A DNA stretch of 64,000 nt from Lytechinus variegatus (GCF_018143015.1 NC_054743.1:27403934-27467933); one strand, 5' to 3'; shown: positions 9,568 to 22,485, numbered from the stretch's first letter. Numbers and translations: made by a program. Notes: generated by a model not told the origin, from the sequence alone.

Positions 9568-11298
9568 TTAAAGGACAAGTCCACCCCAACAAAAACTTGA
9601 TTTGAATAAAAAAGGAAAAATTCAACAAGCATAACACTGAAAATTTAATCAAAATCGGATGTAAAATAAGAAAGTTATGGCATTTTAAAGTTTCACTTAT
9701 TTTCAACAAAATAGTTATATGAACGAGCCAGTTACATCCAAATGAGGGAGTAAATGATATCACTCACTATTTCTTTTGTATTTTATTATATAAAATATTT
9801 TATTCTATAAAATATGAAATATTTTGTATTTCTCGTCATTGTCATGTGAAATGAAGTTTCATTCTCCCTGAACATGTGGAATTCCATTATTTTAACATTT
9901 TGTGCTTCAGGCAATGAGGTCCTTATCATGAAATTCGTAAAAATTGAAATATTGTATAATTCAAACAGTAAAAAAACAAAAGAAATAGTGAGTGGGTGAC
10001 GTCATTGACTCTCTCAATTGGATGTAACTGGCTTGTTTTTTGTCTCACCTGCGAAGCAAAGTGAGACTATAGGCGCCGCTTTTCCGACGGCGACGGCGGC
10101 GGCGGCGTCAACATCAAATCTTAACCTGAGGTTAAGTTTTTGAAATGACATCATAACTTAGAAAGTATATGGACCTAGTTCATGAAACTTGGCCATAAGG
10201 TTAATCAAGTATTACTGAACATCCTATTAGAGTTTCATGTCACATGACCAAGGTCAAAGGTCATTTAGGGTCAATGAACTTAGACCATGTTGGAGGAATC
10301 AACATCGAAATCTTAACCTGTGGTTAAGTTTTTGAAATGTCATCATAACTTAGAAAATATATGGACCTAGTTCATGAAACTTGGACATAAGGTTAATCAA
10401 GTATCACTGAACATCCTGCATGAGTTTCACGTCACATGACCAAGGTCAAAGGTCATTTAGGGTCAATGAACTTTGGCCGAATTGGAGATATCTGTTGAAT
10501 TCCCATCATAACTTTGAAAATTTATGGATCTGATTCATGAAACTTGGACATAATAGTAATCAAGCATCACTGAAAATTTTGTGCAAGTTTCAGGTCTCAT
10601 GATTAAGGTCAAAGGTCATTAGGGTCAATGAACTTTGGCCGAATCGGGGGTATCTGTTGAATTACCATCATAACTTTGGAAGTTTATTGGGCTAGTTCAT
10701 TAAACTTGGACATTAGAGTAATCAAGTATCACTGAACATCCTGTGCACATTTCAGGTCACATGACCAAGGTCAAAGGTCAATGAACTTTGGCCGAATTGG
10801 GTGTATCTGTTGAATTACCATCATAACTTTGAAAGTTTATGGATCTGATTCATGAAACTTGTACATAAGAGTAATCAAGTATCACTGAATATCCTGTTTG
10901 AGTTTCACGTCACATGATCATGGTCAAAGGTCATGTAAGGTCAATGAACTTTGGCCATGTTGGGGTTTTTTGGTGAATAACCATCATATCTCTGTAAGTT
11001 TATTGGTCTAGTTCATAAAAAGTGGACATAAGAGTAACCATGTATCACTGAACATCTTGTGCGAGTTAGAGTAGTATTCAAAGTCAGCACTGCTGCTATA
11101 TTGAACCGCGTGATGCAGGTGAGACGGCCAGAGGCATTCCACTTGTATAACTATTTTGTTGAAAATAAGTGAATCTTTGAAATGTCATAACTTTCTTATT
11201 TTACATCCGATTTTGATGAAATTTTCAGCACTGTGCTTTTCTGATTTGTCTCTATTGATTTAAATCAACATTTTTCTGAGGTGGACTTGACCTTTAAG
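9568..11298. mobile_element. TIR element (GGACAAGTCCACC family) interrupted by another element
   Basis: Left end TTAAAGGACAAGTCCACCCC at 9568; right end is the complement, GGTGGACTTGACCTTTAA, ending about 11298. Inner segments (GATGTAAAATAAGAAAGTTATGGCATT on the left, its complement on the right) also pair. The uninterrupted relative at 29143-29749 is about 607 bp. Comparison with it shows that roughly 10035-11150 is a later insertion between ACTGGCTTGT and ATAACTATTTTGT. Confidence 0.8.
10036..11150 (+). mobile_element. Insertion with repeated DR1 (AGGTCA-A-AGGTCA) motifs, copy 1
   Basis: The element is bracketed by GTCTCACCTGC near 10041 and its complement GCAGGTGAGAC near 11115, plus a conserved extension, GGCCAGAGGCATTCCACTTGT. 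Near the left end is a GC-rich stretch with a GGC run (10083-10110). The body consists of about five diverged subunits of 150-190 bp. They carry AGGTCAAAGGTCA at 10251, 10443, 10606 and 10768, and TGGTCAAAGGTCA at 10921. This is the DR1 consensus for HNF4/RXR-type nuclear receptors. The inverted, shorter relative is at 29875-30640. No coding capacity. Confidence 0.75.
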
Positions 11299-11608
11299 CA
11301 CTATATAAAAAAGATTGCATATTATTATTATTTTCCTTCTATTTTTACAATAATTTTTTTTGTCGGGGTATACTTGCCCTATTAGACCAACGAGTGGTGG
11401 GAGTAAAAATTCCCTTAAATCTGACAGGCGTGGATTCCTGGCCCTTACGCACCTTTATATCTTGTTCATTGCTGCACAATTGTAATGAAAATCAGTATTC
11501 TAAGGGCGTGGGGGGTGCACCCTCACACGGAGGCAGAGGAGTTCTGACACTGGCAAGCAAAACAAAATTTGTACCCCTTCTGCTTTTCAACAGCTGATTT
11601 TCCAAACT
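11299..11608. other. Intergenic, nothing recognised
   Basis: About 300 bp between the interrupted TIR element and the minisatellite. It starts with CACTATATAAAAAAGATTGCATATTATTATTATT, a tail resembling the SINE tail at 36605. No gene seen. Confidence 0.4.
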
Positions 11609-12289
11609 TTGTTTCCACCTCTCCAAGATGTTCACCCCCATACCACTTTGGTTCCACCTCCCCAAGATGTTCACCCCCATACCACTTTAGTTCCACCTCC
11701 CCAAGATGTTCACCCCCATACCACTTTAGTTCCACCTCCCCAAGATGTTCACCCCCATACCACTTTAGTTCCACCTCCCCAAGATGTTCACCCCCATACC
11801 ACTTTAGTTCCACCTCCCCAAGATGTTCACCCCCATACCACTTTAGTTCCACCTCCCCAAGATGTTCACCCCCATACCACTTTATTTTCACCTCCCCAAG
11901 ATGTGCACCCCCATACCACTTTAGTTCCACCTCCCCAAGATGTTCACCCCCATACCACTTTAGTTCCACCTCCCCAAGATGTTCACCCCCATACCACTTT
12001 AGTTCCACCTCCCCAAGATGTTCACCCCCATACCACTTTAGTTCCACCTCCCCAAGATGTTCACCCCCATACCACTTTAGTTCCACCTCCCCAAGATGTT
12101 CACCCCCATACCACTTTAGTTCCACCTCCCCAAGATGTTCACCCCCATACCACTTTAGTTCCACCTCCCCAAGATGTTCACCCCCATACCACTTTAATTC
12201 CACCTCCCCAGGATGTTCACCCCCATACCACTTTAGTTCCACCTCCCCAAGATGTTCACCCCCATACCACTTTAGTTCCACCTCCCCAT
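11609..12289. repeat. 39-bp minisatellite, 17 units
   Basis: Tandem units made of GTTCCACCTCCCCAAGATG followed by TTCACCCCCATACCACTTTA, 39 bp each. There are 17 near-identical copies plus a partial one. Differences are few (an ATTTTC/TGCACC unit near 11882-11905, an ATTC and AGG variant near 12196-12212). Because 39 is divisible by 3, several frames stay open on both strands, producing long repetitive reading frames that are not evidence of a gene. Confidence 0.95.
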
Positions 12290-12324
12290 GCTCAAACCAG
12301 GCTAATGAGGCTATGCCCTATTCC

Positions 12325-12557
12325 AGGGCTCGACATTAGCAGTGGCCCGGGGCAACCTAAATTGAGAGTCGGGCCACCAAAATTCTGTAAAAGCTCACAA
12401 TTGGTGGCCCGGTTTGGCTACCAAATTTTTGCTAAATGTAATGTTTTCTATTGTTTTAGGGCCACCGAAGTTGCTTTGCGGGCCACCAAAAATATGATAT
12501 TGATGATTTTGGTGGACCGATCGGGCCACCAAGAAGAAAAGTTAGTGTGGAGCCTTG
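12325..12557. mobile_element. Short hAT-like TIR element with 8-bp target duplication
   Basis: The element begins AGGGCTCGACATTAGC and ends in the complement, TAGTGTGGAGCCTTG. It is flanked by an exact 8-bp direct repeat, CCTATTCC, at 12317-12324 and 12558-12565. The interior is rich in GGGCCACC/GGTGGCCC. The 1.3 kb element at 55678-56971 has the same termini. An 8-bp duplication suggests the hAT superfamily; no transposase is present. Confidence 0.85.
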
Positions 12558-12565
12558 CCTATTCC

Positions 12566-13182
12566 CAAACTCCATTGTTAAATTGCACAAAATAATTATA
12601 TGTTTAGTTAAACTTCTTTGCTAGAAAATGTTCCAAGTTTTGTTCTTCACGAAACAAGTGTTAATGAACCCCATTTACATTTATCAATTTCTATAGGAAT
12701 TTTATCTAAAATATTAATCTAGACATGAAATAGAGTCAAGACTGGAAAATGTTCACTTTTGTATGGAATTCCCCCAATATGACAAAAAGATAAGTACCAT
12801 CATACTGTATACAGATATTTAGTGGTAGTCTTGCCAGTGTTTGAGTTGACAGCCAACGATAAGTAAACCTTATTAATTACATGTACACAGTATTCAGGTG
12901 GCAATCTGGACACAAGTGCTTGATACAAACAATTTATTTTTATCACAATTTATTATTCAACTACCAGCATACATATAGCATTTACTTTAGGCACATAAAC
13001 ATCTTATCTTTATTACCACCAACTTTGCATTTCATCAATGTTACTTTTTACAAGACTCGGGATAAAAAGCCAATGAAAACATGGGTCAATCTGGCCTTGT
13101 CAGGCACCAACAAAAAATTGGAAAATCTATATCAATTAATCACTCAACATCGGGAGTCCGGAAGCATTTTCTTCAAACACAA
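12566..13182. other. Intergenic, nothing recognised
   Basis: AT-rich, no exon-like conservation and no clear repeat structure. Confidence 0.5.
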
Positions 13183-13315
13183 GGGCCCGAATTCACAAAG
13201 GTGGTTTCTGCAGAAACCATGGTTTCAACCGTGGGATTTGCTGATTTTGGTATTCACAAAGGTGGTTTCTAAAAACCATGGTTTCAAACGAAACCACCTT
13301 TGTGAATTCGGGCCC
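13183..13315. mobile_element. MITE of the GGGCCCG group with internal direct repeat
   Basis: A 133-bp element with 26-bp inverted termini: GGGCCCGAATTCACAAAG... at 13183 and the complement ending 13315. The motif ATTCACAAAGGTGGTTTCT is repeated directly in the middle (from about 13252) and inverted at the right end. It has hairpin potential over most of its length. Confidence 0.8.
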
Positions 13316-14299
13316 AATAGTCCTCGTCCGAAATGAGCTGGCATATCTGACAACTATAATTTTTAATTGACTAACTAAGAATCAAATGTCTCTGAATGCC
13401 ACTCACTCAACTGTCAAAGAACGATCTGTGCTTCCTCGTCTTTTAGCAGGAATCTCACTATAAAAAAAAGCACCATGCGTCTTTTCCTTTATAGCGGCTT
13501 TTCTGCCTTCCCCATTGTTTTGTCTATGTATTACATATTGTTTTGTCGTTGTCTAATAATGACATGTGAGAATTAGTGAAAGACCGCTTGCAAGATTCCT
13601 GCCCAAAAAACGCAACTTACTCCGCCTTTTACCCAATTTATCGACTTTAATGAAATGGTTCCCAGTTCGCAAACTTCTTGTTGTCGAGAATATCAATTTG
13701 ATGCATAGAGTAGAAGCATATTGCGTAAAAAAGTGCCCTGTTTAGTATGTAAGAAATAAACCCACCTTAATTGCTATAATCATTGTACTCGCATAAGCAT
13801 TTTACCCCCTTTTTTAGTTCGGCCTCGAAATTATTGGACATTTTATTCCACCTCTTGCATTAACTTGGTTTGCATAACCGTTCATCAATGTTGAAGAGTT
13901 CCTTGTTCTTTTTTTTAAACAATTCTAGAACATTTCATATCAATATTTCAAGCCAAAACAATCACACCTTCACAAAAAATACGAAATTTACATTTGTTTT
14001 AATTAATGATGACATCACATTATTGCATTTGATAATTTTCGATCGGCAAAAAAAGTATCACCGCACATGCACCGAAACTGAAAAATTGTGCCGAGCCTCT
14101 CAAATCTAAACTTTAGTAAAGTGATCATTTGTAAACATACATCAAAACCACATCCATCAGTTTTCACTTCATTGGCACAAATTAATTGTCTAACTAATGA
14201 GCAATAAGAAATAAAGGAATGCCATTTATGCGACAATAATAATCGTCGATTTTGTTTCTGTTCTTCTTAACTTCGCTTACAATATTATACTACCAGTAA
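13316..14299. other. Intergenic, nothing recognised
   Basis: No gene or repeat recognised. Several A/T runs only. Confidence 0.5.
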
Positions 14300-14447
14300 G
14301 GCCCGTAAGACAAAGGTTAGCGATCAATCGCTATATGGATTGGCCTATCAAGATCATCATTGCATGCGCATTTTGCTCAGTAGAATGACAAGGAACCAAT
14401 CGGAATTGCTCTTTAAAATTATCGGTCTAATCTTTATGTTACGGGGC
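14300..14447. mobile_element. TIR element of the GGGCCCG group
   Basis: Left end GGCCCGTAAGACAAAGGTTAGCGATC; right end approximates the complement, TAATCTTTATGTTACGGGGC. Its interior shares CGATCAATCGCTA and a CCAATC block with the next element. Confidence 0.6.
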
Positions 14448-14479
14448 TAAGTCGAAGTAGCGACACCGACTCCACCAAT

Positions 14480-14691
14480 TGGCTCCGTAACACAAAGATG
14501 AGCTATCAATCGCTAAATGAACTGACCAATCAAGATTAAGTTTACACGCGCAATTGGCGAAAAACACCGACCATGAACCAATCAGAAGTGTTCTTTCATG
14601 TAATTGCCATTCATCGCTAAGCTTATTTCATTATTTTCAATGACATCAGAGACACCCGCCATCGGTTTGTTTGGAAAGGTTGTGACCGGGC
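14480..14691. mobile_element. Second, diverged TIR element of the same group
   Basis: Left end GGCTCCGTAACACAAAGATGAGC, then CTATCAATCGCTAAATG and a CCAATC block as in the preceding element. The right end near GGTTGTGACCGGGCC (about 14677-14691) is assigned with low confidence. The two elements lie only 32 bp apart, so this could be a tandem pair. Confidence 0.45.
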
Positions 14692-15654
14692 CGAAGGACT
14701 ACACAGGGCAACAGTTTAGAAAGTGATTTCTATGGTAAATCAGAATAAATAAAAACAAAAACTAGCTACTATAAATAAACAATTTACAAAAGCAGCATTT
14801 TCTTTAGCACAACCAAAGGTGATTAAACTGGTGTATCAAAGGAATGCCTTAATTTTCAAATCATAACTTGCGAAATGTCCTTTCAAATAGCAACACAACA
14901 TTGTATCACTTATCTAATTCCAAACAGTTCATAATCAAAAACAAAATCATTTCAGATCCTCATTTATAAAAGATGATTCATATTCTTCCATTCAAATAGA
15001 TTTTTTTGTACATTTCTAGTGATTTGATTAATTTTCATAAGTTTAGAAATGCAAAGAAATTTTGAAGCAACGGAAGAAACTTCACTTTGAGCTCAACTCA
15101 CCATGGTCATGGTAATTATACTTTTTTTAACATTTGGGTCATGTTTCCCAACTGAATTTCCCGTGAAACTATATCAGAAACTGAAAACCGGTTCAATATT
15201 ATATCCATTGTAGTAATGTTTTTACTCTGTAAAAATATTTCCTTCATCAAAACATTTCATTGTGTACTGATTGTATTAGTACTGTTTGCCGAAGTACTTT
15301 TGAATAGCTTCCTTCCCTGTTAATATTATCACACTTTCTGGCCGAACATCGACACCCATTCCTTGTACGTTACATTTAAACAAAAATGAGGAAGGATTTA
15401 AGGAGCGGAAAATTCATGTAGCGGGAAGTGAGTTGTTGGTTGTATTTCCGTCAAGGGCTTTAATTGTTTCAATCATTCCTGTTCTATGTTTTTAAGATCA
15501 TGAATATGTTAATGTATAGTTATTTCCTGGTGGAATATTATCGATATACCAGTGTACATTTATTCATTAACAAAATTAAGAGCTGAGGTGATATTTCCGA
15601 TTCGAGAAGAAAAAAATGCTTAGCAATTCCGTAAAAATAATCTACGTACAATAG
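14692..15654. other. Intergenic between convergent genes, nothing recognised
   Basis: AT-rich sequence downstream of the tubulin 3' UTR. No gene, RNA or clear repeat is visible. Confidence 0.5.
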
Positions 15655-15660
15655 TTTATT
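15655..15660 (-). terminator. Alpha-tubulin poly(A) signal
   Basis: AATAAA on the minus strand (TTTATT on plus), about 240 nt past the tubulin stop codon. It is the only canonical hexamer in the first 300 nt downstream. Confidence 0.6.
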
Positions 15661-15900
15661 GCAAGATGGTTGAAGTTTACAGAACTGCTTTTCCCTTCTT
15701 TTCAATTACCTGCAAAAAAAGCGATCCTAGAAAAAAGGGCTAAGGTCAGTATGTTGCAATATGGGAGCTCATAAAAACAAAGTTTACTCCAAAAGCCTGA
15801 CGAAACAAAGTCTCAGTGAATGTTTTCAGGTACAAGATGAAATTATTATTCTTAGCTCAAATTAGAGTTTCAGTTCTTCTTTAAATTAAAGTTCGTGAAG

Positions 15901-17287
<1,387 letters not shown>

Positions 17288-17436
17288 CAATTTCCTGATC
17301 TTATCCAAGACCTGGTCGACGATCTCCTTGCCGACAGTGTAGTGACCACGGGCGTAGTTGTTGGCAGCATCCTCCTTGCCGGTGATCAGCTGCTCGGGGT
17401 GGAAGAGCTGACGGTAGGTACCGGTACGAACCTCAT
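17288..17436 (-). CDS. Alpha-tubulin, third exon (residues 80-129)
   Basis: A 149-nt exon with a CTAG acceptor and GTGAGA donor. Its first two bases finish the aspartate codon begun in exon 2. It encodes [18 protein letters not shown], then [20 protein letters not shown], then helix H3 residues ending IRKL. This is the strongly conserved T3 loop and H3 region that binds nucleotide at the non-exchangeable site. It joins in frame at both sides. Confidence 0.96.
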
Positions 17437-20400
17437 CTAGAAGATGGAGAGTAAATGTAAAGATGGACGCGTGGTTAGGGTGGGTGGTTAGGATGGTATT
17501 TGACTCATGAATAACGTGTGCTAACTCCTATCGTCACGTACCATTCCTTTTTGTCACTATAGATAAGCTTTGTTACCAGCATGCTTTTTGTCACTCATAA
17601 GTAAACTTTTTAGGATATGGCTCCTTCTTTTGTTATTTTATTATACCCCTTCATTCTCTCAATTCATGCCTTAGACTTATGATGGCTTTCATTTTTTACA
17701 TGAAAGATGTTCACCTCTCCTTGACATTCTCATTATAGGCATATGGAGGAACAATCAACGTCACCATTCTTCTTCTATCTTCGACTTTCCTTCTTCTTTC
17801 TCTCCCCATCCCTCTCTCTCCCTCTCTCTCTCTCTCTCTCTTCTTCCCTCCATGTTCCTATATCATTCTCGTACACATCATCCTCTATCTATCCATCTCT
17901 CTCAGTAAACATATCATCCAACAGAGTCATCACTTATCGGTCATTAAACACTTCATCGCGTGAGACGTGTTTATGGCACAACGCACGGCGCTATCAATTG
18001 ACAATCATGTCATTCATGAAGTCGACAAATCATTGACGTTTTTATTTCAAGGAGAACATGAGTCAGCTGGTATAGCACGTGACGACGATTGTGAGTAACA
18101 TGGTCGTCAACGTTGGTTTGGTTGACGTGGAGGAGGGTTAGATTTCTATGGAGAGCCCCTCAAACGAATGTAATCCATCACGACATTTGTGCAAATAAGA
18201 AACTTTGGGAGGGTGAAGATTTGAGACGGGGGAGTACGAAAGAGATGAAATGAGGCGAAAAAGTTGAGAGCACGAGTGCTTGTCGGATGGAGACACATCA
18301 GAAAAGACAGACCAGACATAGGGCCCTTACACAACAAGTTTAAGTTCAAGTTTATTCAAACCAATCAATCAAGCGATATATCACAAAGTTTGATAAACAG
18401 AAATATAACGTTTGGGAACGCAAAAATGCAGAGCTTAACATGTGAAAAGGGTCCCCAAAAGTATGTTCTGAGCAGAGTGGAGTGTGGAAAGAGAATGAGA
18501 GAGGTAACAGATGTATACAGAGTCTGACGGGAATGTGAAGATGGTTGTAGAGTTACATTCGAGAGACAAATAAGGAATCGACCCGGTAAAAGAAAATGAT
18601 TTTGAGGGAGACGCGGGGAGGGTGTATTACAAAATGTGAACCCCCCACCCGCCTACCCTCTAGTTTTCATTTCTGAACATTTTATCTATTTCTATTTTAC
18701 CATATGTATTTCCATTCTCTTATAGTCAGCGCGCTATCATGGTTAACTTCAATTAATAATGTTGGCGTCCGCAAACACTATGTAGACGAAACGAAAATTG
18801 CCTTTATCACTTTGACCATGATGACGACGTGTTATCAACTTTCTGTAAGCAGAATTCCAAATTGGCAAAATATAATTAGCTTTGCCGTACTGGAGTTAGA
18901 TTCTTACTAAACTATGGAATTAAAAACAAAATGAGAGGGAAAGGCAACTGCATGTAAGAAAGCAAGGGGCAGAAGAAAAGATAAGACAGCAAGAGAACAT
19001 TAGGGGAAGTATTGAAATGGTCACAACAAGATGAGGCAAGGGCGTAATACTATTATAGATGTGAGCAGGGGCGATATAGGGACATGGAATGTCTGCAGCG
19101 TGGCTCAATTGTACCACTATTTACGTGCAACAGTAAATAGAGAAAACTTTATGTTACAGCCAAAGAAAACGCTATTAAGATAAGTTTGTAATGACGTGGC
19201 GCCGCGTTTGCCTGGTTGCCTGAAAGCTTATTTAGGGGATTGGAGAGGGGGCCGAGAAATTACGCCATGATGGACAAAACAGAACAAAGGATAGGTGAAA
19301 ACAAGGAAAATAGAGTTGATACTGAAAGATGATGTATATAATTGATAAATGATTCGAATATGTTCTTGAGACAGAATGAACAATGAAGAATGTGATAGGC
19401 CTAGACACTAATAGCCTCTCTCCGAAACCATGGAATCCTCTCCTTGAAAAAGGAGGCTTTGCTAGCTCACTTTTCAAGACCGACGCCCCTATAATGGCTG
19501 ACGCCGAATATTATATGGAATAAGAGCTCTGGAATATCTTTCAACCCCTCATGTTGCATTATCGCGGGAATTCGGTCGCAATATATTAGATTGCATGGTA
19601 AGATTCGTTATGAATTAGGATCTCGATAAATGCCTTCTTCAATTACGAGGATGTAAACAGAAGTTACCCTCTGAAACCCATCCCGATTGCACTTGTCACC
19701 GCGATATCATTCATCAATGGTTTTCATCTGATGGGTGGTGCAGGATGGTGTCTTGGGTTTTCGAAAGAGTTTATTCGTTATCTTTCTGTTATAAATGACT
19801 AGGAGCTATTTTTTGACAGTTTAAGATATGGTGGTAACCGAGGTATAGGATAGAGTGGATGAGTAAAAATAATGTCACTACAACTCAACTGGGAAATATT
19901 GTACCTCATTCACCCTGCGCCGTCACCAGCATTCTACCCCCCCCCTCTCTCTGCCTTTACCCCAACTCATAAAAATATTTCTTCAAAACAAATTCACTTC
20001 AAGTTTCCTATATATATATGAGACTTCATTATTTTCCTGATAAACAAAGGATACAAAGCTCTAGAACAGATCGAGACAGACGAGGAAGGAAAAAGTTATG
20101 AAATACTGTCTGAAGAAAAATGAAATGGGACAAAGAAATGGCAAGAACAAAGAAATCATAAACAAAATGAAAGAGAACTGAGAAGTAAACGTAACCAAAC
20201 AGTCGCGAGTTGAGAGCCCTGTTTTCACGCTGTTTTCTCCCCAAGCCCCCAAAGTATTACTCGTACAAAGTATGATAAATCCTTGTGGAATGATTGGAAT
20301 GTTGCCGGTCGAGATGAAGGATCGACGCGACCCGAGGAGACGCACTATTGCCCGCAGACGACATCCCAGTTTTATTTTGTTACGAACGATTATCCCCGTG

Positions 20401-22015
20401 GCACGCGCCGAGCATCAATTATCAATTTGCATTTCCGATGTAATGCGGAGCTGTCAAGTGCCATAAATTCGAATTGGTTGTCGGGCCCTGCCTTGATGAA
20501 TGAAGCTTCGGTAGCCCCCTCAACATGTCAAAGAAAGTTCGTGATGGAACTTGGTGTATATTACATCACATCTGGAGTCGCAGTTAACATGGTCAATAGT
20601 GTCTGAATTCGCAATGAGGACTTTGCACCAGACCCGCAGTCCCGCAATAAATACTAGTAGTCCGCACCGCAAGCATAGCAGAGCGGCGCTTCTTTTACGA
20701 TTAGGGATGGCGCTGGTCTGGTTCTTACCAGCGTCAAAATAACACCGGTCTGGCGCTGGCTATTTTAGCACGCGGCATTCATAAGCTCAACATTTTACGA
20801 CTTAGCCCGGACCAGCGAGCTGCTAAAAGTGGTATGAGATGCAAGGTATGGATCATGATACCGAACAAGTAACGACATGACGATACTCTAGATATAAAAC
20901 AAAATGCAATACTATTTCAAAAATACCAGTCAGAGTTTTTCTGGAGTTTCGAGTCACATGAAGTCACATCTTTTTGTGATTCAGTTCTAGTCAATTTTGA
21001 TCAGATTCGGGTCATTAGCCAAATTCTATATCTATTTCCAACAAGTTTGACAAATGTTTAGACCATATCGTTTGCGATCTGACTGTAGTTCCCGTTCAAA
21101 GCAACTCCCTTTATCACCACTGTCATATTTATATCGGCGGTGGTTATAGGACGGTCGCTATATGAGAACGGTACAGAAATGACGTTCTCATCTGTCCTCA
21201 TAACTATCCTTATAACTACCATCAGCATTTCGAAAACCCCCTAATACCACTATCACATCTATATTGACGTCCTTTTCGTAACGTTCTCATACCGATTGTC
21301 CGTATAACTACCGTCCTCTTTTCGAAAACTCCCCACTTTCACCATTGTTCTCATCTATATCGACGTCTTTTTCTTATCGTTCTATTACCGTCCGCCCTTA
21401 TATAACTACCGCCAACGAAATCTCCCCCATTATCTCCACTGTTCTCATTTATATTGACGTCATTTTCTCATCGTTCTCTTACCGCCCGCTCTTTATACCG
21501 ATTTCTTTAAAAAAATACTATTGTTACCACTGTTCGTACTGTTCTCTTACATAACTACCGGTTTCGTTTCGTATTCACTATTATCGCTGATGCTGTTATC
21601 GACATTGATTTCCTATTCTGAACGTTCTCACACCGACCGTTCTTTTTACTACCGTCCACAAAACTGTACAACCACCTTCCTTGTTTAAAAAAAACCCTCA
21701 CAATTCTCATCACCATATCTACCATTACTGCACGAGTCTAGCACCACCATCTTCACCACCAACAAATTCGTCATCACCTCCATTATTCTTAAATGTGCCA
21801 ACCAACATCCCCAATGCCACAATGGTATATGAAAGGTACAACTTCACCATTTTAAAGGTGCATGTCTGCACCCCACGTTCTAGAAAGGTGCAAAATTGCA
21901 CCTTTAACGTTTTATTCAGTTGATTTCAGTGGCAATGGCCATTGCCTAAGATGCAAAGCTGTACCATTTTTTTCCTCTTAAAATTTTGAGTCATTATCAA
22001 AATAGGTGGCCTTAC
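17437..22015 (-). other. Alpha-tubulin intron 2
   Basis: A 4.6 kb intron, GTAAGG donor at 22015-22010 and CTAG acceptor at 17437. It holds a CT-rich microsatellite (about 17780-17845), a diverged tandem repeat with TGACGTC motifs (21107-21670), and a GC-richer non-repetitive island at about 20270-20480. That is followed at 20707-20825 by several CGCTGGT/ACCAGCG inverted motifs. Otherwise 18.0-20.2 kb shows nothing I can name. Confidence 0.7.
21107..21670 (+). repeat. Diverged tandem repeat (~92-95 bp) with TGACGTC motifs
   Basis: Roughly five to six degenerate units. The clearest start near 21240, 21333 and 21425. Each runs CCACTNTTCTCATYTATATYGACGTC, then a CGTTCTCTTACCG-like block, then TATAACTACCG. 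One unit contains the palindromic CRE consensus TGACGTCA (near 21454); neighbours have TGACGTCC and CGACGTCT. The repeat lies within tubulin intron 2. Confidence 0.6.
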
Positions 22016-22250
22016 CGATGACGGTCGGCTCGAGATCGACGAAGATGGCACGAGGAACATGCTTTCCTGATCCCGTCTCGCTGAAGAAGGTATTGAAGGC
22101 CTCATCGGTCGACTTTGAGGTGGAGGAGGAGTTATTCCCATTTGGAAGATATCCATCGGGCTGGATGCCGTGCTCAAGACAGTACAGCTCCCAGCAGGCA
22201 TTGCCGATCTGACATCCGGCTTGGCCAACGTGGACAGAGATACATTCACG
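22016..22250 (-). CDS. Alpha-tubulin, second exon (residues 2-79), divergent K40 loop
   Basis: The exon begins [20 protein letters not shown], the alpha-tubulin N-terminus without its methionine. An intron directly after the start codon is standard for animal alpha-tubulin genes. It ends at the first base of an Asp codon before GTAAGG. The H1-S2 loop after QPDG is unusual: it reads [20 protein letters not shown] and is four residues longer than the common form. Position 40, the lysine acetylated on lumenal microtubule surfaces, is asparagine. The nearest lysine is residue 47. The remainder ([20 protein letters not shown]) is conserved. Confidence 0.95.
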
Positions 22251-22485
22251 CTATTTGTAAGAAAGAGGGGGGGGGGGTATAAGAAAAATATGAGATGTTA
22301 GATAATTGGAATCTAAAAAGTTATTTCCAGAATTTGAAGAAATAGGGCAAAAATAGGAACCATGGTAATTTTTGTTTCATTCAGTGATTAATCTTCTCGA
22401 TAATTTGTTACTTTATGTGATTATTCATTTTTATAATCGATGTTTCGGTATAGGCCTACATCATTACAGGTCATAAATGTAGTCT

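Noticed and set aside
11523..12595. Long reading frames of 250-330 codons on both strands
   Set aside because: They are a by-product of the 39-bp minisatellite, whose period is divisible by three. No splice, promoter or non-repetitive conserved sequence supports a gene.
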